Assembly (NCBI GenBank): GCA_021737785.1
Contig: JAIPDI010000013.1
Coordinates: 37,593-101,592 of the forward strand
Direction of reading: 5' to 3'
Length of the DNA stretch: 64,000 nucleotides
Source of the DNA: Deltaproteobacteria bacterium
GTDB taxonomy: Bacteria > Desulfobacterota > DSM-4660 > Desulfatiglandales > Desulfatiglandaceae
Shown here: one piece after another, positions 24,829 to 34,393 of the stretch
Layout: every line of letters starts with the position of its first letter
Numbering within the stretch: position 1 is the first letter of the stretch
Notes under the pieces: model-generated
The model's database searches: none
Seen by the model: the letters and a program-made list of their open reading frames with translations, nothing else
Told to the model about the DNA's origin: nothing
Made by a program: the position numbers and the translations under genes

Positions 24829-25710
24829 TCATTCCACATTCTGAACCTGTTCCCGCAGTTTTTCAAGCTCGGCCTTCATCTCCACGGCAATCTGCGATAT
24901 GGCCGTATCCGAGGACTTTACGCCGAGGGTATTCACCTCTCTGTTGATCTCCTGGAGGAGAAAATCGAGTCTTCTCCCCACCGCGTCATCACTCAGTAGA
25001 TACTCGCGGAACTGCTTCAGGTGGCTTCTGGCGCGGACGATCTCTTCTGTGATGTCGGATCGATCCGCCAGAAAGGCCACTTCCTGGGCAAGCCGGACCG
25101 GATCCACCTCTACTCCTTTGAGCAGGCTGCCGATCTTCTCGGTCAGCCGCTTTTGATACACCTCCGGCAGTTCCGGGGCCCGAATATGCACGGCATCGAT
25201 ATAGGCCTCCAGCCGGTCGAGCCTTTTTTCAAAATCCTGACGGATGGCATCCCCCTCCTTGATCCTCATCTCCTCCAAGGCATCCAGGGCCATGTTCAAG
25301 GCCTGGTGAAAACCTTCCCGGGCCTCCTCCATATCCTCGGTTTCGGGCTTGATAAGAATCACGTCTTTCATCTGAAACAGGGATTCCAGACGCATCTCCT
25401 GGTCAAGACCTGAATGGTCGACCAATTGCTTGAAGGCCTTCAGATAGGATTCTGCCAGGGGGAGGTTGAGCGCCAGTGCATAAGGGGGCGCCTCACAGCC
25501 TGATTCCCATTGAAAAGTCGCCTCTATCCGCCCCCGGCTGGTTCTCGAGGATATGACGGCCCTGATCCCCTCTTCGAGCGGTTGCTGGTTCCTGGGAAGA
25601 CGGAAGACAATATCACGGTAACGATGGTTGACCGAGCGGATCTCAACCACATAGCGCCTCTCCCCCCGTTGAAAGGCCCCGCTTCCAAATGCCGTCATGC
25701 TTTTAATCAA
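24829..25710 (-). CDS. yicC: YicC-family endoribonuclease
   Basis: 293 residues, the normal length. The N-terminal signature MIKSMTAFGSGAFQRGERRY and RSVNHRYRDIVFRLP and the C-terminal DUF1732 signature GRRLDFLLQEINREVNTLGVKS are both present. YicC proteins are metal-dependent RNases that help degrade small RNAs in E. coli. The gene overlaps the DUF4416 gene by 8 bp and precedes the RemA-like gene by 15 bp, so it is co-transcribed with both. Confidence 0.93.
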   Translation of the reverse strand: MIKSMTAFGSGAFQRGERRYVVEIRSVNHRYRDIVFRLPRNQQPLEEGIRAVISSRTSRGRIEATFQWESGCEAPPYALALNLPLAESYLKAFKQLVDHSGLDQEMRLESLFQMKDVILIKPETEDMEEAREGFHQALNMALDALEEMRIKEGDAIRQDFEKRLDRLEAYIDAVHIRAPELPEVYQKRLTEKIGSLLKGVEVDPVRLAQEVAFLADRSDITEEIVRARSHLKQFREYLLSDDAVGRRLDFLLQEINREVNTLGVKSSDTAISQIAVEMKAELEKLREQVQNVE

Positions 25711-26242
25711 TGCGTTTTATCTCCCTCAGTTTTTCCATGTAGGCACTCCTCAATTCGTTGAAAACTGTGATCATCTCCGGGGACGAGTAGTCCCTGTAGG
25801 TCCATTCCAGGGGTCTGAAACTCCCCCTCTTGAAAACAAGGGTCAAATCAGCGAAAATGCCCTTACCCAGATAGACCCGGTGGATATAATTTTTTCCCGT
25901 GGCTAAAATCAGCCTTTCCAGCGAGATATAGCCGGGATCGATATTGATCCGCCGGTTTCCCTGGACGAGATATTCATTCTCAATGTCATTTGTCGCCAGC
26001 TTTACCTCCACCAGGGTCTCGGGGGGTATCAGTTCTTCAAAGGAAACAAAGCGGCGAAAAAGGGGCCATCCCATCTCCTTGGCGTAATACCGGGTACGGT
26101 CAAAGAACATCTCGGGGCTGACCCAGTCTATGGGCCCGAAATGTTCCGAGACGCGGTCCATCACTTTGCTTATAATCTCCCTGTCAGGAGAAAAGAGACT
26201 TATGATGAGCCGGACCTTTTCCGGTGGATGCGGGTGACTCAT
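25703..26242 (-). CDS. DUF4416-family protein
   Basis: 179 residues. The start MSHPHPPEKVRLIISLFSPD and segments FGPIDWVSPEMFFDRTRYYAKEMG and IDPGYISLERLILATGKNY are characteristic of DUF4416, a family of unknown function often found beside yicC in Deltaproteobacteria. It is soluble, with no signal peptide. Only a few bases separate the start codon from the AGGGAGCAGGG repeat tract upstream, and no ordinary ribosome-binding site is visible, which is odd for a conserved gene. Confidence 0.88.
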   Translation of the reverse strand: MSHPHPPEKVRLIISLFSPDREIISKVMDRVSEHFGPIDWVSPEMFFDRTRYYAKEMGWPLFRRFVSFEELIPPETLVEVKLATNDIENEYLVQGNRRINIDPGYISLERLILATGKNYIHRVYLGKGIFADLTLVFKRGSFRPLEWTYRDYSSPEMITVFNELRSAYMEKLREIKRID

Positions 26243-26249
26243 ATGGCAT

Positions 26250-26480
26250 GGCGCAGGGAGCAGGGAGCGGGGAGTGGGGAGCAGGGAGCAGGGAGCAGGG
26301 AGTATGGTCCCCTCCGTTTCCCGTCCTCCGTTCCTGATAACCGCGCAACTTCTTCTTCCTTATAGTTTTCAGCTCTCAGCTTCCATTTACCGATAACCGA
26401 TAACCGATAACGTCTTTCCCTTTCAGCTTCTATCTTTCAGCTTTGAGCTTCTATCTTTCAGCTTTGACCTTTCAGCTTCC
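26250..26480. repeat. Low-complexity mosaic (family D), locus 1
   Basis: This gap between the heptose kinase and DUF4416 genes is built from three recurring words: GGAGCAGGGA (26255-26310), CGATAACCGATAAC (about 26388-26410), and a CTTTCAGCTTTGAGCTTC-type tract (26369-26480). The same words recur in several other intergenic regions of the window. The tract ends next to the heptose kinase stop codon. It is AT/GC-skewed and non-coding. Confidence 0.85.
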
Positions 26481-26482
26481 TT

Positions 26483-27490
26483 TCACACGATCGCCTTTTT
26501 CAGGTCCTCCGCACGAACCGCGGACGTGCCTATTTCCCCCACCACAATGCCGGCTGCAAAATTGGAGAGGATTGCCGCTGATTTCAAGTCAAGACCCGCG
26601 GCGAGGGCCAGGGAGATGGTCCCGATGACCGTGTCTCCTGCCCCGGTAACGTCAAAGACCTTCTTTGCCACGGTGGGGATGTGGGTGGTCTCACCGCTCT
26701 TTTCAAAGAGGGTCATCCCCTCTTTTCCCTGGGTGATCAGCACAGACCGGCAATTCAGGTCGTTTACCATCTTCCTTCCGGCCCGGTTCAACGCATCCTC
26801 ATCCGGGATACTGAAACCGCAGTAAAGCCCGGCCTCATAGTGGTTCGGCGTGATCACATCCGCCCCTTTATAATACTCGAAGTTGCCGGTCTTGGGGTCT
26901 ACGGTCATGATAATGTTTCGGTCGGAACGCGTCCGTCGCAACTCTCTCATCCCCATCATCAGGTGGCCGGAGATGAGTCCTTTTCCATAATCCGAGACAA
27001 CAATGGCATCAATGGTGTCGAGGTGTTTGCCGATATACTCGATGAGCTTCTGAATACTCTGGGGCCTCACGTCTGCCCGGCTTTCTCTGTCAAATCGAAC
27101 CACCTGCTGATTGTGGGCAACAATCCGGGTCTTTATGCTGGTAGGCCTCCCTGTTTCGCTGACCACCCCCTCGGTGCTCAGCCCCATGTGGGTCAGTGCG
27201 GAGAGGATTTCCTTACCGGTGTTGTCATTCCCCACCACGCCGCACAGGACGGGTTTCGCACCCAGCGTGGCCAGGTTTCGTATTACATTGGCAGCCCCCC
27301 CCAACATCTTGGTCTCCTGTTCCACATCCACCACAGGAACCGGGGCTTCGGGCGAAATCCGGGTGACATTGCCCCAGATATATTCGTCCATGATGATATC
27401 GCCCACCACAAGAATCCTTGCCTTTACGAACCTATCGATATATCGTTTTAAGGCCTCGGCATCATAATAGTAACCGTTTATCTCAGCCAT
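26483..27490 (-). CDS. rfaE1: D-glycero-beta-D-manno-heptose-7-phosphate kinase (HldE kinase domain / RfaE1)
   Basis: 335 residues from MAEINGYYYDAEALK; the 33-codon upstream extension lacks family similarity. PfkB/ribokinase motifs are clear: VVGDIIMDEYIWG, MLGGAANVIRNLATLGA (sugar site) and FDVTGAGDTVIG (catalytic Asp with anion hole). It phosphorylates heptose-7-phosphate at O1 for ADP-heptose and LPS core synthesis. The cytidylyltransferase half of HldE is absent, as in organisms with separate RfaE1 and RfaE2. It heads the minus-strand housekeeping operon. Confidence 0.92.
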   Translation of the reverse strand: MAEINGYYYDAEALKRYIDRFVKARILVVGDIIMDEYIWGNVTRISPEAPVPVVDVEQETKMLGGAANVIRNLATLGAKPVLCGVVGNDNTGKEILSALTHMGLSTEGVVSETGRPTSIKTRIVAHNQQVVRFDRESRADVRPQSIQKLIEYIGKHLDTIDAIVVSDYGKGLISGHLMMGMRELRRTRSDRNIIMTVDPKTGNFEYYKGADVITPNHYEAGLYCGFSIPDEDALNRAGRKMVNDLNCRSVLITQGKEGMTLFEKSGETTHIPTVAKKVFDVTGAGDTVIGTISLALAAGLDLKSAAILSNFAAGIVVGEIGTSAVRAEDLKKAIV

Positions 27491-27870
27491 TGCATTCTTT
27501 TCCAGATCTTTTGATTTGTAACACCTTGATTTTACGGTAGGTCTATCAAGAGGTTCGGCCGATGGGGGTCTCCCCCTGCCGATTTTCATGTGCTAAAGTG
27601 TCACCTGATTCTGAATTCCTCCTCATGGCGATTTGAGCGGAAGTTATATCATTGCCGGCGAAGGTTGTAAATAGAATTGAGGCGTGAAACGCGGTGGGTG
27701 CCTGCAGTAGGCAGTAAGGAGCCGGCAGTAGGCAACCGGATATCCAGTATCCAGCATCCGGCCCCCGGTTCCCGGGTTGACTTTTTCCGTGTGCTCCCGT
27801 AAATAGATGCCGTGATCCGCATGGGGTGAAGACCAACGCCCCGGCCTCGGCTGAAAAGGGGGAAATAACT
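27491..27870. other. Intergenic control region between rfaE1 and trkA
   Basis: A 380-bp divergent gap. The middle (about 27695-27765) is low-complexity, with repeated GGCAGTA and ATCCAGTATCCAGCATCCGG words that look like repeat debris. No convincing ORF, tRNA or riboswitch was seen. Promoters for both divergent genes should lie here but were not pinned down. Confidence 0.5.
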
Positions 27871-29229
27871 GTGAAAATCATTATTGTAGGCGCAGGGGAG
27901 GTGGGCTTTCATATCGCCCGGAGGCTCTCTCAGGAAAACCATGATGTCGCCCTGATTGATAAAGATGCGCATCACATCAAACGGGTGGGCGAAAACCTGG
28001 ATGTCCAGGCCTTTCTGGGTTCCGGCACAAGCCCTGGCATACTCAAAGTCGCAGGCATTAATGAGGCGGACCTTCTGGTAGCCGCCACGGACAGCGATGA
28101 AACCAATCTCATGGCCTGTCTGATGGCCAAGACCCTTAATCCGTACCTGATCAAGGTTGCCCGCGTCAGAAATGAGGAATACCTCCAGGAAGGGGAACTG
28201 TTCAGCAGGGAACTGTTAGGGATTGACCATGTGATCAATCCCCAGTCCGAGATGGTCAACACCATCCAGAGCATCATGGAGATCCCGGGGGCGTCCGAAG
28301 TCATCGACTTTGTGGGCGGGCGGGTCAAGCTTATCGGTTTTTTAGTGGCCGGGGATTCGCCGTTTGTGGATCGCAAGCTCCTTTCCTTCGGTGAGCTGAG
28401 AGGCAAGGTCCTGGTCGGTGCCATTGTCCGGGGCGAGCAGGTGGTGATCCCCCACGGGGAGGACATGGTGCGCGCAGGAGACCTGGTCTACGTCATTGTC
28501 CACAAAGCGGAGTTGGACGAAGCCCTGGAATTTCTGGGCATCAAACAGGAGGCATCGAGAAGGGTTATCATCGTGGGGGGGGGTCAGACCGGCGCTGCCC
28601 TGGCGAAAAAAATGGACCGGGCCAAGACCAACGTCAAAATCATCGAGGAAGACAGCGCCAAGTGTGCCGGCCTGTCTGAAGTGCTCGATCATGTGATCGT
28701 CATCAACGGTGACGGCACGGACAGGCACCTCCTGGAAGAGGAAAACATCAGGGATATCGATTTCCTGGTTGCGGTTACCGGAGACGAGGCGAGCAACATC
28801 CTGATGTCCCTCCTTGCAAAAGGGCTCGGGGCCAAGAAGACCATCACCCGGATCAGCAGGCTGAGCTATCTCCCCCTCATGTCGGCGATCGGCATCGACA
28901 CCGTGGTAAGTGCCAGGCTGTCGGCGGCCAAGGCTATTTTACAGCATATCCGGCCCGGCAAGATCATATCCGTTGCGCCCCTGAAAGGAGAACATGCCGA
29001 GGCCATTGAGGCGGAGGCGTTGGAGACCTCCGATATCGTCAATACCCCCCTCTCCAAGGTGAAGATGCCGAAAGGCACCCTGGTCGGCGCCATTGTCCGG
29101 GAGGACGAAATCATCATCCCCCGCGGGGACACGGTCATCAGGCCCAAAGACCGCCTTATCATATTTACCCTCCGGGAGGCCGTCCCCAAATTGGAAAAGC
29201 TCCTGACCGTCAAACTGGAATATTTCTAA
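27871..29229 (+). CDS. trkA: Trk potassium uptake NAD-binding regulator TrkA
   Basis: 452 residues from the GTG at 27871, eight bases after a GGGGGA site; this start puts KIIIVGAGEVGFHIARRL at the N-terminus as in homologues. There are two RCK_N Rossmann domains (VGAGEVG near 6 and VGGGQTG near 235), each followed by an RCK_C/TrkA-C domain (LVGAIVRGEQVVIPHG and LVGAIVREDEIIIPRG). The duplicated architecture is standard for TrkA. It gates TrkH by nucleotide binding at the inner face of the membrane. Its stop overlaps the trkH start (TAATG). Confidence 0.95.
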   Translation: MKIIIVGAGEVGFHIARRLSQENHDVALIDKDAHHIKRVGENLDVQAFLGSGTSPGILKVAGINEADLLVAATDSDETNLMACLMAKTLNPYLIKVARVRNEEYLQEGELFSRELLGIDHVINPQSEMVNTIQSIMEIPGASEVIDFVGGRVKLIGFLVAGDSPFVDRKLLSFGELRGKVLVGAIVRGEQVVIPHGEDMVRAGDLVYVIVHKAELDEALEFLGIKQEASRRVIIVGGGQTGAALAKKMDRAKTNVKIIEEDSAKCAGLSEVLDHVIVINGDGTDRHLLEEENIRDIDFLVAVTGDEASNILMSLLAKGLGAKKTITRISRLSYLPLMSAIGIDTVVSARLSAAKAILQHIRPGKIISVAPLKGEHAEAIEAEALETSDIVNTPLSKVKMPKGTLVGAIVREDEIIIPRGDTVIRPKDRLIIFTLREAVPKLEKLLTVKLEYF

Positions 29230-30677
29230 TGCACACCCGCGTTATCATTCGTTTTATCGCGATCCTCATCCTTTTTCTGGGTCTGTGCATGGCCGGGCCC
29301 CTCCTGGTCTCCTTTCTTTTCCGGGACAACAGCACGTCCGCGCTTGCTTCCTCCATGGCCATCACCCTTCTAACCGGCTTCATCCTCTTTGTGGGGACAA
29401 GACATCACCAAGACAGACAGTTAAACCACCGGGACGGCGTCGCCATTGTGACCCTGGGCTGGATCACGGCCGGCCTGGTGGGGACGCTCCCCTATCTCCT
29501 CTCCCGTGTCATCCCCGATTTCACAAATGCCTATTTTGAATCCCTCTCCGGTTTTACAACCACCGGTGCCAGTATCCTCACGGATATCGAATCCCTCCCC
29601 GAGGGCATTTTACTCTGGAGGAGCCTGACCCAGTGGTTGGGTGGGATGGGGATCATCGTGCTTTCCATCGCCATTCTCCCCTACCTGGGAATCGGGGGCA
29701 TGCAGCTTTACAAGGCAGAGGTCCCCAGTCCGGTGGTAGACAAACTGAAACCCCGGATATCCGAGACCGCCAAAACCCTCTGGAAGGTCTACCTGTTGTT
29801 CACCCTGCTTGAGATGATCCTCCTGGCTATCGGGGGGATGCCTATCTTTGATGCGGTCTGTCATGCCTTCTGCACCCTGCCGACCGGCGGGTTTTCCACA
29901 AAAAACATGAGCATCGCCCACTACAATAATCTATATTTTGAGGGGGTACTGGTGGTGTTCATGATCCTGGCCGGGATTAATTTCGCGCTTCACTACCGGC
30001 TCATTAAAGGAGATCTGAGGATCTTCGGGAGGGATTCGGAGTGCCGGGTGTTCCTGATTCTGGTGGCGGTCTTCATGGCCCTGATCACCCTCGATATCTA
30101 CGGTACGGTATATACCTCCATCGGCCAGGCCTTTAGACACGCCGCCTTTCAGGTCAGCTCCATCATCACTACCACCGGATTTGTCTCTGCGGATTACGAG
30201 ACATGGCCCGCTTTTTCCCAATTGGTCCTCCTCATCTGCATGTTTTTAGGAGCCATGGCGGGTTCCACCGGCGGGGGCATGAAGATTATGCGTATCATGC
30301 TGTTGATACGGCATAGCTATCACCAGATGTTTCAGGTCATTCACCCCCATGCGGTAACCACACTGAAACTGGCCGGCCGGCCGGTTCCTGCGGACATCCT
30401 CGGCAGCATCTGGGGTTTCTTTATCCTCTATCTAAGCCTTTTTGTAACGGCTTCCCTGATCATGGCCGCATTAGGTCTCGATTTCGTATCGTCCTTTGCC
30501 TCGGTTGCCGCAACCATAGGAAATATCGGGCCGGGATTCGGGCTGGTGGGACCGGTGAGGAATTACCTGGACGTCCCCCTGCTCGGAAAGTGGGTGCTGG
30601 TTCTGTGTATGCTGCTCGGCCGGCTGGAGATTTACACGGTGATTGTGCTTCTGGCGCCGGCCTTCTGGAAAAAATGA
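29229..30677 (+). CDS. trkH: Trk potassium transporter membrane subunit TrkH
   Basis: 482 residues, rich in membrane helices. Selectivity-filter-type P-loops with conserved glycines are visible: SGFTTTGASIL, TLPTGGFSTKN, ITTTGFVSADYE and ATIGNIGPGFG, four repeats as expected. It is translationally coupled to trkA and transports K+ inward. It converges with the MltD gene, with only 13 bp between stops, so the two transcripts must overlap or end within genes. Confidence 0.95.
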   Translation: MHTRVIIRFIAILILFLGLCMAGPLLVSFLFRDNSTSALASSMAITLLTGFILFVGTRHHQDRQLNHRDGVAIVTLGWITAGLVGTLPYLLSRVIPDFTNAYFESLSGFTTTGASILTDIESLPEGILLWRSLTQWLGGMGIIVLSIAILPYLGIGGMQLYKAEVPSPVVDKLKPRISETAKTLWKVYLLFTLLEMILLAIGGMPIFDAVCHAFCTLPTGGFSTKNMSIAHYNNLYFEGVLVVFMILAGINFALHYRLIKGDLRIFGRDSECRVFLILVAVFMALITLDIYGTVYTSIGQAFRHAAFQVSSIITTTGFVSADYETWPAFSQLVLLICMFLGAMAGSTGGGMKIMRIMLLIRHSYHQMFQVIHPHAVTTLKLAGRPVPADILGSIWGFFILYLSLFVTASLIMAALGLDFVSSFASVAATIGNIGPGFGLVGPVRNYLDVPLLGKWVLVLCMLLGRLEIYTVIVLLAPAFWKK

Positions 30678-30690
30678 AGTGTAAACAGAT

Positions 30691-32628
30691 CTATTGATTT
30701 TTGACGATCAGTGTCTGGCCCGGAAAGATGGTGCTTCTGGGGGTCAGTCTGTTCATCCGCAGGAGTTCTGAAAGGTCCATCTGGTGTTTCACGGCGATAA
30801 TGTAGGGGGAGTCTCCTTTCAGGACCTTGTAGGTCTCGGTCCCTACACCGGCGGATTCTTCAGAGGGTCCGGAAATGATCAGGACCTGCCCGATGCTCAG
30901 ACGGCTGTTGCGCAGTCGATTCTGGGACTGTATCTCATTGGTGGTGGTGTTGAATCGTTTGGCGATTTTGTAGAGGGAGTCGCCTTTTCGGACCACATAC
31001 TTACTCAGAGAAGGTTTCCCGGAGGAACGGATCGCCTGCGGTGAGGACGTTTGGGAAGCGACCCGGGTCGCGGCAGGGGCATAGCCCCCCCGGGTGGGGA
31101 TCTTGAGGTTCCAGCCGGCCTTGATGTAGCCACTGCTCTTGAGATGATTCCGGGTCATGACGGCCCTGACGCTGGTCCCGTATCTGCGGGCGATGGTGGA
31201 GAGGGTTTCCCCTTTTCTCACCTTATGGGTCACATAGGCGGTCGTTGACACGGGGGGCTTCCACTGGGGAATATTGTCCAGCTCCGCCAGGAGCACGGCG
31301 CTTTTCCCCACAGGCACCTTGAAGTCATAGGGTCTCGGGGGGGTGGAGTTGCGCCTGAGCGCCGGGTTCAGTTCTTCCAGGACCTCATCTGATACGCCGA
31401 TGTGCCCGGCCATGGTCTTGAGGGAGACCTGTTTGTTAATGGTAACCGTCTCTGTTTTTATCTCTTCATCCACCGGCGGCAGAGTGAAGCCGTGGGCCTC
31501 CGGATCATTCAGGATGTGGAGCACGGCCAGGAACTTGGGGACATAAAAGGCGGTCTCGGACGGCAGTTTCTTATAAAGATCCCAAAAATGGTCTAAATAA
31601 TTTATTTTTTGGGAATTTATGCATCTCAACACCCTCCCTTCGCCGCAGTTGTAGGCGGCAAGGACCGTTTGCCAGTCTCCGAAAATCTGATGCAGTTCCT
31701 TGAGGTAGGCGATAGCGGCCTGGGTCGATTTATCAGGATCCATCCGTTCGTCGACCCACTGGCCTCTAATTAATCCGTACTTATATCCGGTGGATGCGAT
31801 GAACTGCCACATCCCGAGGGCCCTGGCCCTGGACAGCGCTTTTACCTTGAACCCGCTTTCGATCAGCGGCAGCCACGAAAGCTCCTCCGGAAGCCCGGCC
31901 TCTTTGAGGGCCTTTACAATGGCGGGACGGTATTTGCCGGAACGACGGTACGCATTGAGAAAAAAATCTCTTTCCCTCCCTTTCAGCAATGACAGCGCCT
32001 TCTGCACATCCGGATTCATGTCCAGGGGAATGGCCTTGTGAAATCCGTTCACAACGGTAAAACGGGACGAATAGACCTGAGTGATCCTCTGGGATATGGT
32101 GTATCGAAGATCGTCCCTCTGCTGGAGGATCTCGGGAGAATGGTCAGGGGAAATCATCAGGATGAGGGAATAGGCCTGATCAAGGGCGTCTACCGCGTTT
32201 TCCAGGTCCCCCCTTTCCCAGAAATCGTTGCTTGCGTTGCAGAACTCCAGGGCCGAGTCAAGGAGCGCCTGAGCGGATTTCGTTGTCCTTTCAGGTTTGG
32301 CCGTGAATAGGGTCACTTCCTCCTTTTCATAGGGGGACAGCGGTTCTTCTATCAGGTCGGTTGCAGGATGCGTAACCGGACGGTTCAATGCCATTCCGCC
32401 CGGCATTTCTGCTGTGGCATCGATGGTGGAAGGAGGGGGAGTTTTCTCCATGGGTGCGGATGACAGTTCAGTGGGGAGGCCGTTCATGGATGTGAGGGTT
32501 GCGGGTGATGAGACCGCCTCTGATTTTACATGAGTCGAATCCGTCATACAGCCGGCAAAGGCCAGCAGAACGAATATCCCGACGGCCAGCTTCATCCTGA
32601 TTTTGATCGACTTAAAATGGGCGTTCAT
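30691..32628 (-). CDS. mltD: Membrane-bound lytic murein transglycosylase D-like lipoprotein with three LysM domains
   Basis: 645 residues. A lipoprotein signal ends at a lipobox (LLAFAGC, Cys27). A Pro/Thr-rich linker and a helical region precede the SLT domain (about 240-350) with the catalytic glutamate in LIESGF (Glu257) and the supporting motifs ALGMWQFIASTG and AAYNCGEGRV. LysM repeats lie at about 465-511, 543-586 and 599-643. It cleaves peptidoglycan glycan strands to 1,6-anhydro products at the outer-membrane side. The start has a GGAGGA site. Confidence 0.93.
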   Translation of the reverse strand: MNAHFKSIKIRMKLAVGIFVLLAFAGCMTDSTHVKSEAVSSPATLTSMNGLPTELSSAPMEKTPPPSTIDATAEMPGGMALNRPVTHPATDLIEEPLSPYEKEEVTLFTAKPERTTKSAQALLDSALEFCNASNDFWERGDLENAVDALDQAYSLILMISPDHSPEILQQRDDLRYTISQRITQVYSSRFTVVNGFHKAIPLDMNPDVQKALSLLKGRERDFFLNAYRRSGKYRPAIVKALKEAGLPEELSWLPLIESGFKVKALSRARALGMWQFIASTGYKYGLIRGQWVDERMDPDKSTQAAIAYLKELHQIFGDWQTVLAAYNCGEGRVLRCINSQKINYLDHFWDLYKKLPSETAFYVPKFLAVLHILNDPEAHGFTLPPVDEEIKTETVTINKQVSLKTMAGHIGVSDEVLEELNPALRRNSTPPRPYDFKVPVGKSAVLLAELDNIPQWKPPVSTTAYVTHKVRKGETLSTIARRYGTSVRAVMTRNHLKSSGYIKAGWNLKIPTRGGYAPAATRVASQTSSPQAIRSSGKPSLSKYVVRKGDSLYKIAKRFNTTTNEIQSQNRLRNSRLSIGQVLIISGPSEESAGVGTETYKVLKGDSPYIIAVKHQMDLSELLRMNRLTPRSTIFPGQTLIVKNQ

Positions 32629-32690
32629 GTTCCTCCATGGGTGATGTGGGATATTTTGTCATCGGAGTATAGAGGGTGAAGATTGAATGG

Positions 32691-33998
32691 TCAAGGATAA
32701 GTTCGGATAAATTTGAGAATAGTTTTCAGCTCCTCCCTATTGTTCAATTCCGGATGGTCCAGGACCTTTTCATGCAGATCCCGCAACACCCTTCCCACTG
32801 CCGGACCGGGTGGCAGGCCCGTGATTTCCATCACCGTGTTTCCGTTCACGGCAAGTTGTTTTCTCCCGGTGGGGGCCTCCTGCCGGACCTGTTCCGCCAC
32901 CCGTTGTTCCAGCTCAGCCATCAAGGCCGGATCATGGTCTGTGAGGCCGTGGGCCAGGAGATCGGCCCGGCGGAATTCCAGAAGGTCTTGAATGTGCCTG
33001 TCTCCCACGCGATATATCAGGCGCCGGATCGCGGCATCGCTCCATCCCGGATCATATCCGATCATATGGTGTCGAATGAGATGGGTTACCCGTCTCACCA
33101 CCTCCCTGCTGAACCTGAGCCGGTTAAGGATTTCCTCGGCCAATAGGGCGCTTTCCTTTTCATGGCCGCAGAAACGCCAGGTTCCCCGGTGTTTCACCCG
33201 GCTTCGGGGCTTGGCAATGTCATGCAAAAGGGCGGTCAGCCGCAGGACAGGGTCCGGCCGGACCTGGTCGATGGTTTCAGTAATATGTCTGAAGATGGTA
33301 TGGCGGTGATGGTGATTCTGTTGTTTGAGATATCCTTCGAGGAGTTCGGGGAGGAAGGTCTTCAAGAGTCCTGTTCTGACCATGAGATAAAAGGATCCGG
33401 AAGGTTTCGAGGTCATGAGGAGCTTCATGAGTTCGTCCCTGATGCGCTCCGGGGCTGTGGACGACAGGAGGGAGGCGGTCTTGCCGAGGCCTGTTATCGT
33501 TTCCGTATCGATCCGGAAACAGAGTTCTGATGCCAGTCGTACGCACCGCAGGAGGCGCAGCGGGTCTTCCCTGAACCGCTCCTCAGGATCTCCCACCGCC
33601 CGAAGGACCCTCTGCCGGATATCAGACTCCCCGTGGAAGGGGTCGATCACCTCCATATCATCCGGATCAACGGCCATGGCATTGATGGTGAAATCCCGGC
33701 GCGACAGGTCATTGATAAGATCGTTTTCCGATCCCCTGAACGGCGTCACTTCAAAATGGGCGCCTGAATGGACCAGGGTTACGGTATCATGCCTCAGGGC
33801 AAACTGCCGCTGATCGCGGAAGATGGTCTTGATCTTACCGGCCGGGGCAGAGGTGGCCACATCCCAGTCCACTATGGGTCGTTTCAATAAGGCGTCGCGC
33901 ACCGCCCCGCCCACCACATAGGTGTCGTAGCCGGCGGCCTTCAATCTCTGGATGATGACCGTTACGAATCCGGGGATTTCCGGTCGGATACGGGCCAC
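32691..33998 (-). CDS. CCA tRNA nucleotidyltransferase / poly(A) polymerase family protein with HD domain
   Basis: 435 residues from a GTG at 33998, eight bases after AAGGAG; a longer reading frame upstream is the neighbouring gene in another frame. The class-II nucleotidyltransferase head has TYVVGGAVRDALL, DWDVAT (metal-binding Asp pair) and RRDFTINAMA. The RNA-binding domain follows with RFREDPLRLLRCVRLASEL. An HD phosphohydrolase-type domain has LLHDIAKP and HEKES. CCA-adding versus A-adding activity is not decided by sight. It overlaps the end of the AhpD-like gene by 37 bp. Confidence 0.9.
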   Translation of the reverse strand: MARIRPEIPGFVTVIIQRLKAAGYDTYVVGGAVRDALLKRPIVDWDVATSAPAGKIKTIFRDQRQFALRHDTVTLVHSGAHFEVTPFRGSENDLINDLSRRDFTINAMAVDPDDMEVIDPFHGESDIRQRVLRAVGDPEERFREDPLRLLRCVRLASELCFRIDTETITGLGKTASLLSSTAPERIRDELMKLLMTSKPSGSFYLMVRTGLLKTFLPELLEGYLKQQNHHHRHTIFRHITETIDQVRPDPVLRLTALLHDIAKPRSRVKHRGTWRFCGHEKESALLAEEILNRLRFSREVVRRVTHLIRHHMIGYDPGWSDAAIRRLIYRVGDRHIQDLLEFRRADLLAHGLTDHDPALMAELEQRVAEQVRQEAPTGRKQLAVNGNTVMEITGLPPGPAVGRVLRDLHEKVLDHPELNNREELKTILKFIRTYP

Positions 33999-34381
33999 TC
34001 TCCCCTCTCCTTGAGGACCTCCCGGTAAACCGAAAGGGCCTCGTTGACCGCCGGCATCCCTGCATAGGTGGCCACCTGGAAAAAGACCTCCGCCAGTTTC
34101 CTCGGGTCGCACCCCACATTCAGGGCCGCATTGACGTGAAGTCTCAACTCATCCCCTGCCCGGAGGGCCGCCAGCATGGCACAGGCCGCCATCTGCCTCT
34201 CCGGCAGTGTCAGGACAGTGCGGGAATAGAGGTTCCCGGTGATGAATTTTGAAAAATCATTGGCCAGGTCCCTGTCGAATTCCTTCCACATCAGGTAGGG
34301 CGGATCCATCCGGACGCCCTTTCCAAAAAGCTTCTTGGCCGTCTCCTGGGTCCTTTTTCTGGTTTCTTCCTCACTCGCCAT
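33962..34381 (-). CDS. Carboxymuconolactone decarboxylase / AhpD-like protein
   Basis: 139 residues forming one all-helical CMD module: LTLPERQMAACAMLAALRAGDELRLHVNAALNVGCDP, then LAEVFFQVATYAGMPA. The AhpD redox pair CxxC is not present; only the single Cys of NVGCDP is kept, as in gamma-carboxymuconolactone decarboxylases. The role is unclear: a decarboxylase, or a peroxide-related protein without the disulfide centre. It is co-transcribed with the nucleotidyltransferase that overlaps its 3' end. Confidence 0.85.
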   Translation of the reverse strand: MASEEETRKRTQETAKKLFGKGVRMDPPYLMWKEFDRDLANDFSKFITGNLYSRTVLTLPERQMAACAMLAALRAGDELRLHVNAALNVGCDPRKLAEVFFQVATYAGMPAVNEALSVYREVLKERGEWPVSDRKSPDS

Positions 34382-34393
34382 TCACATCCTCCC

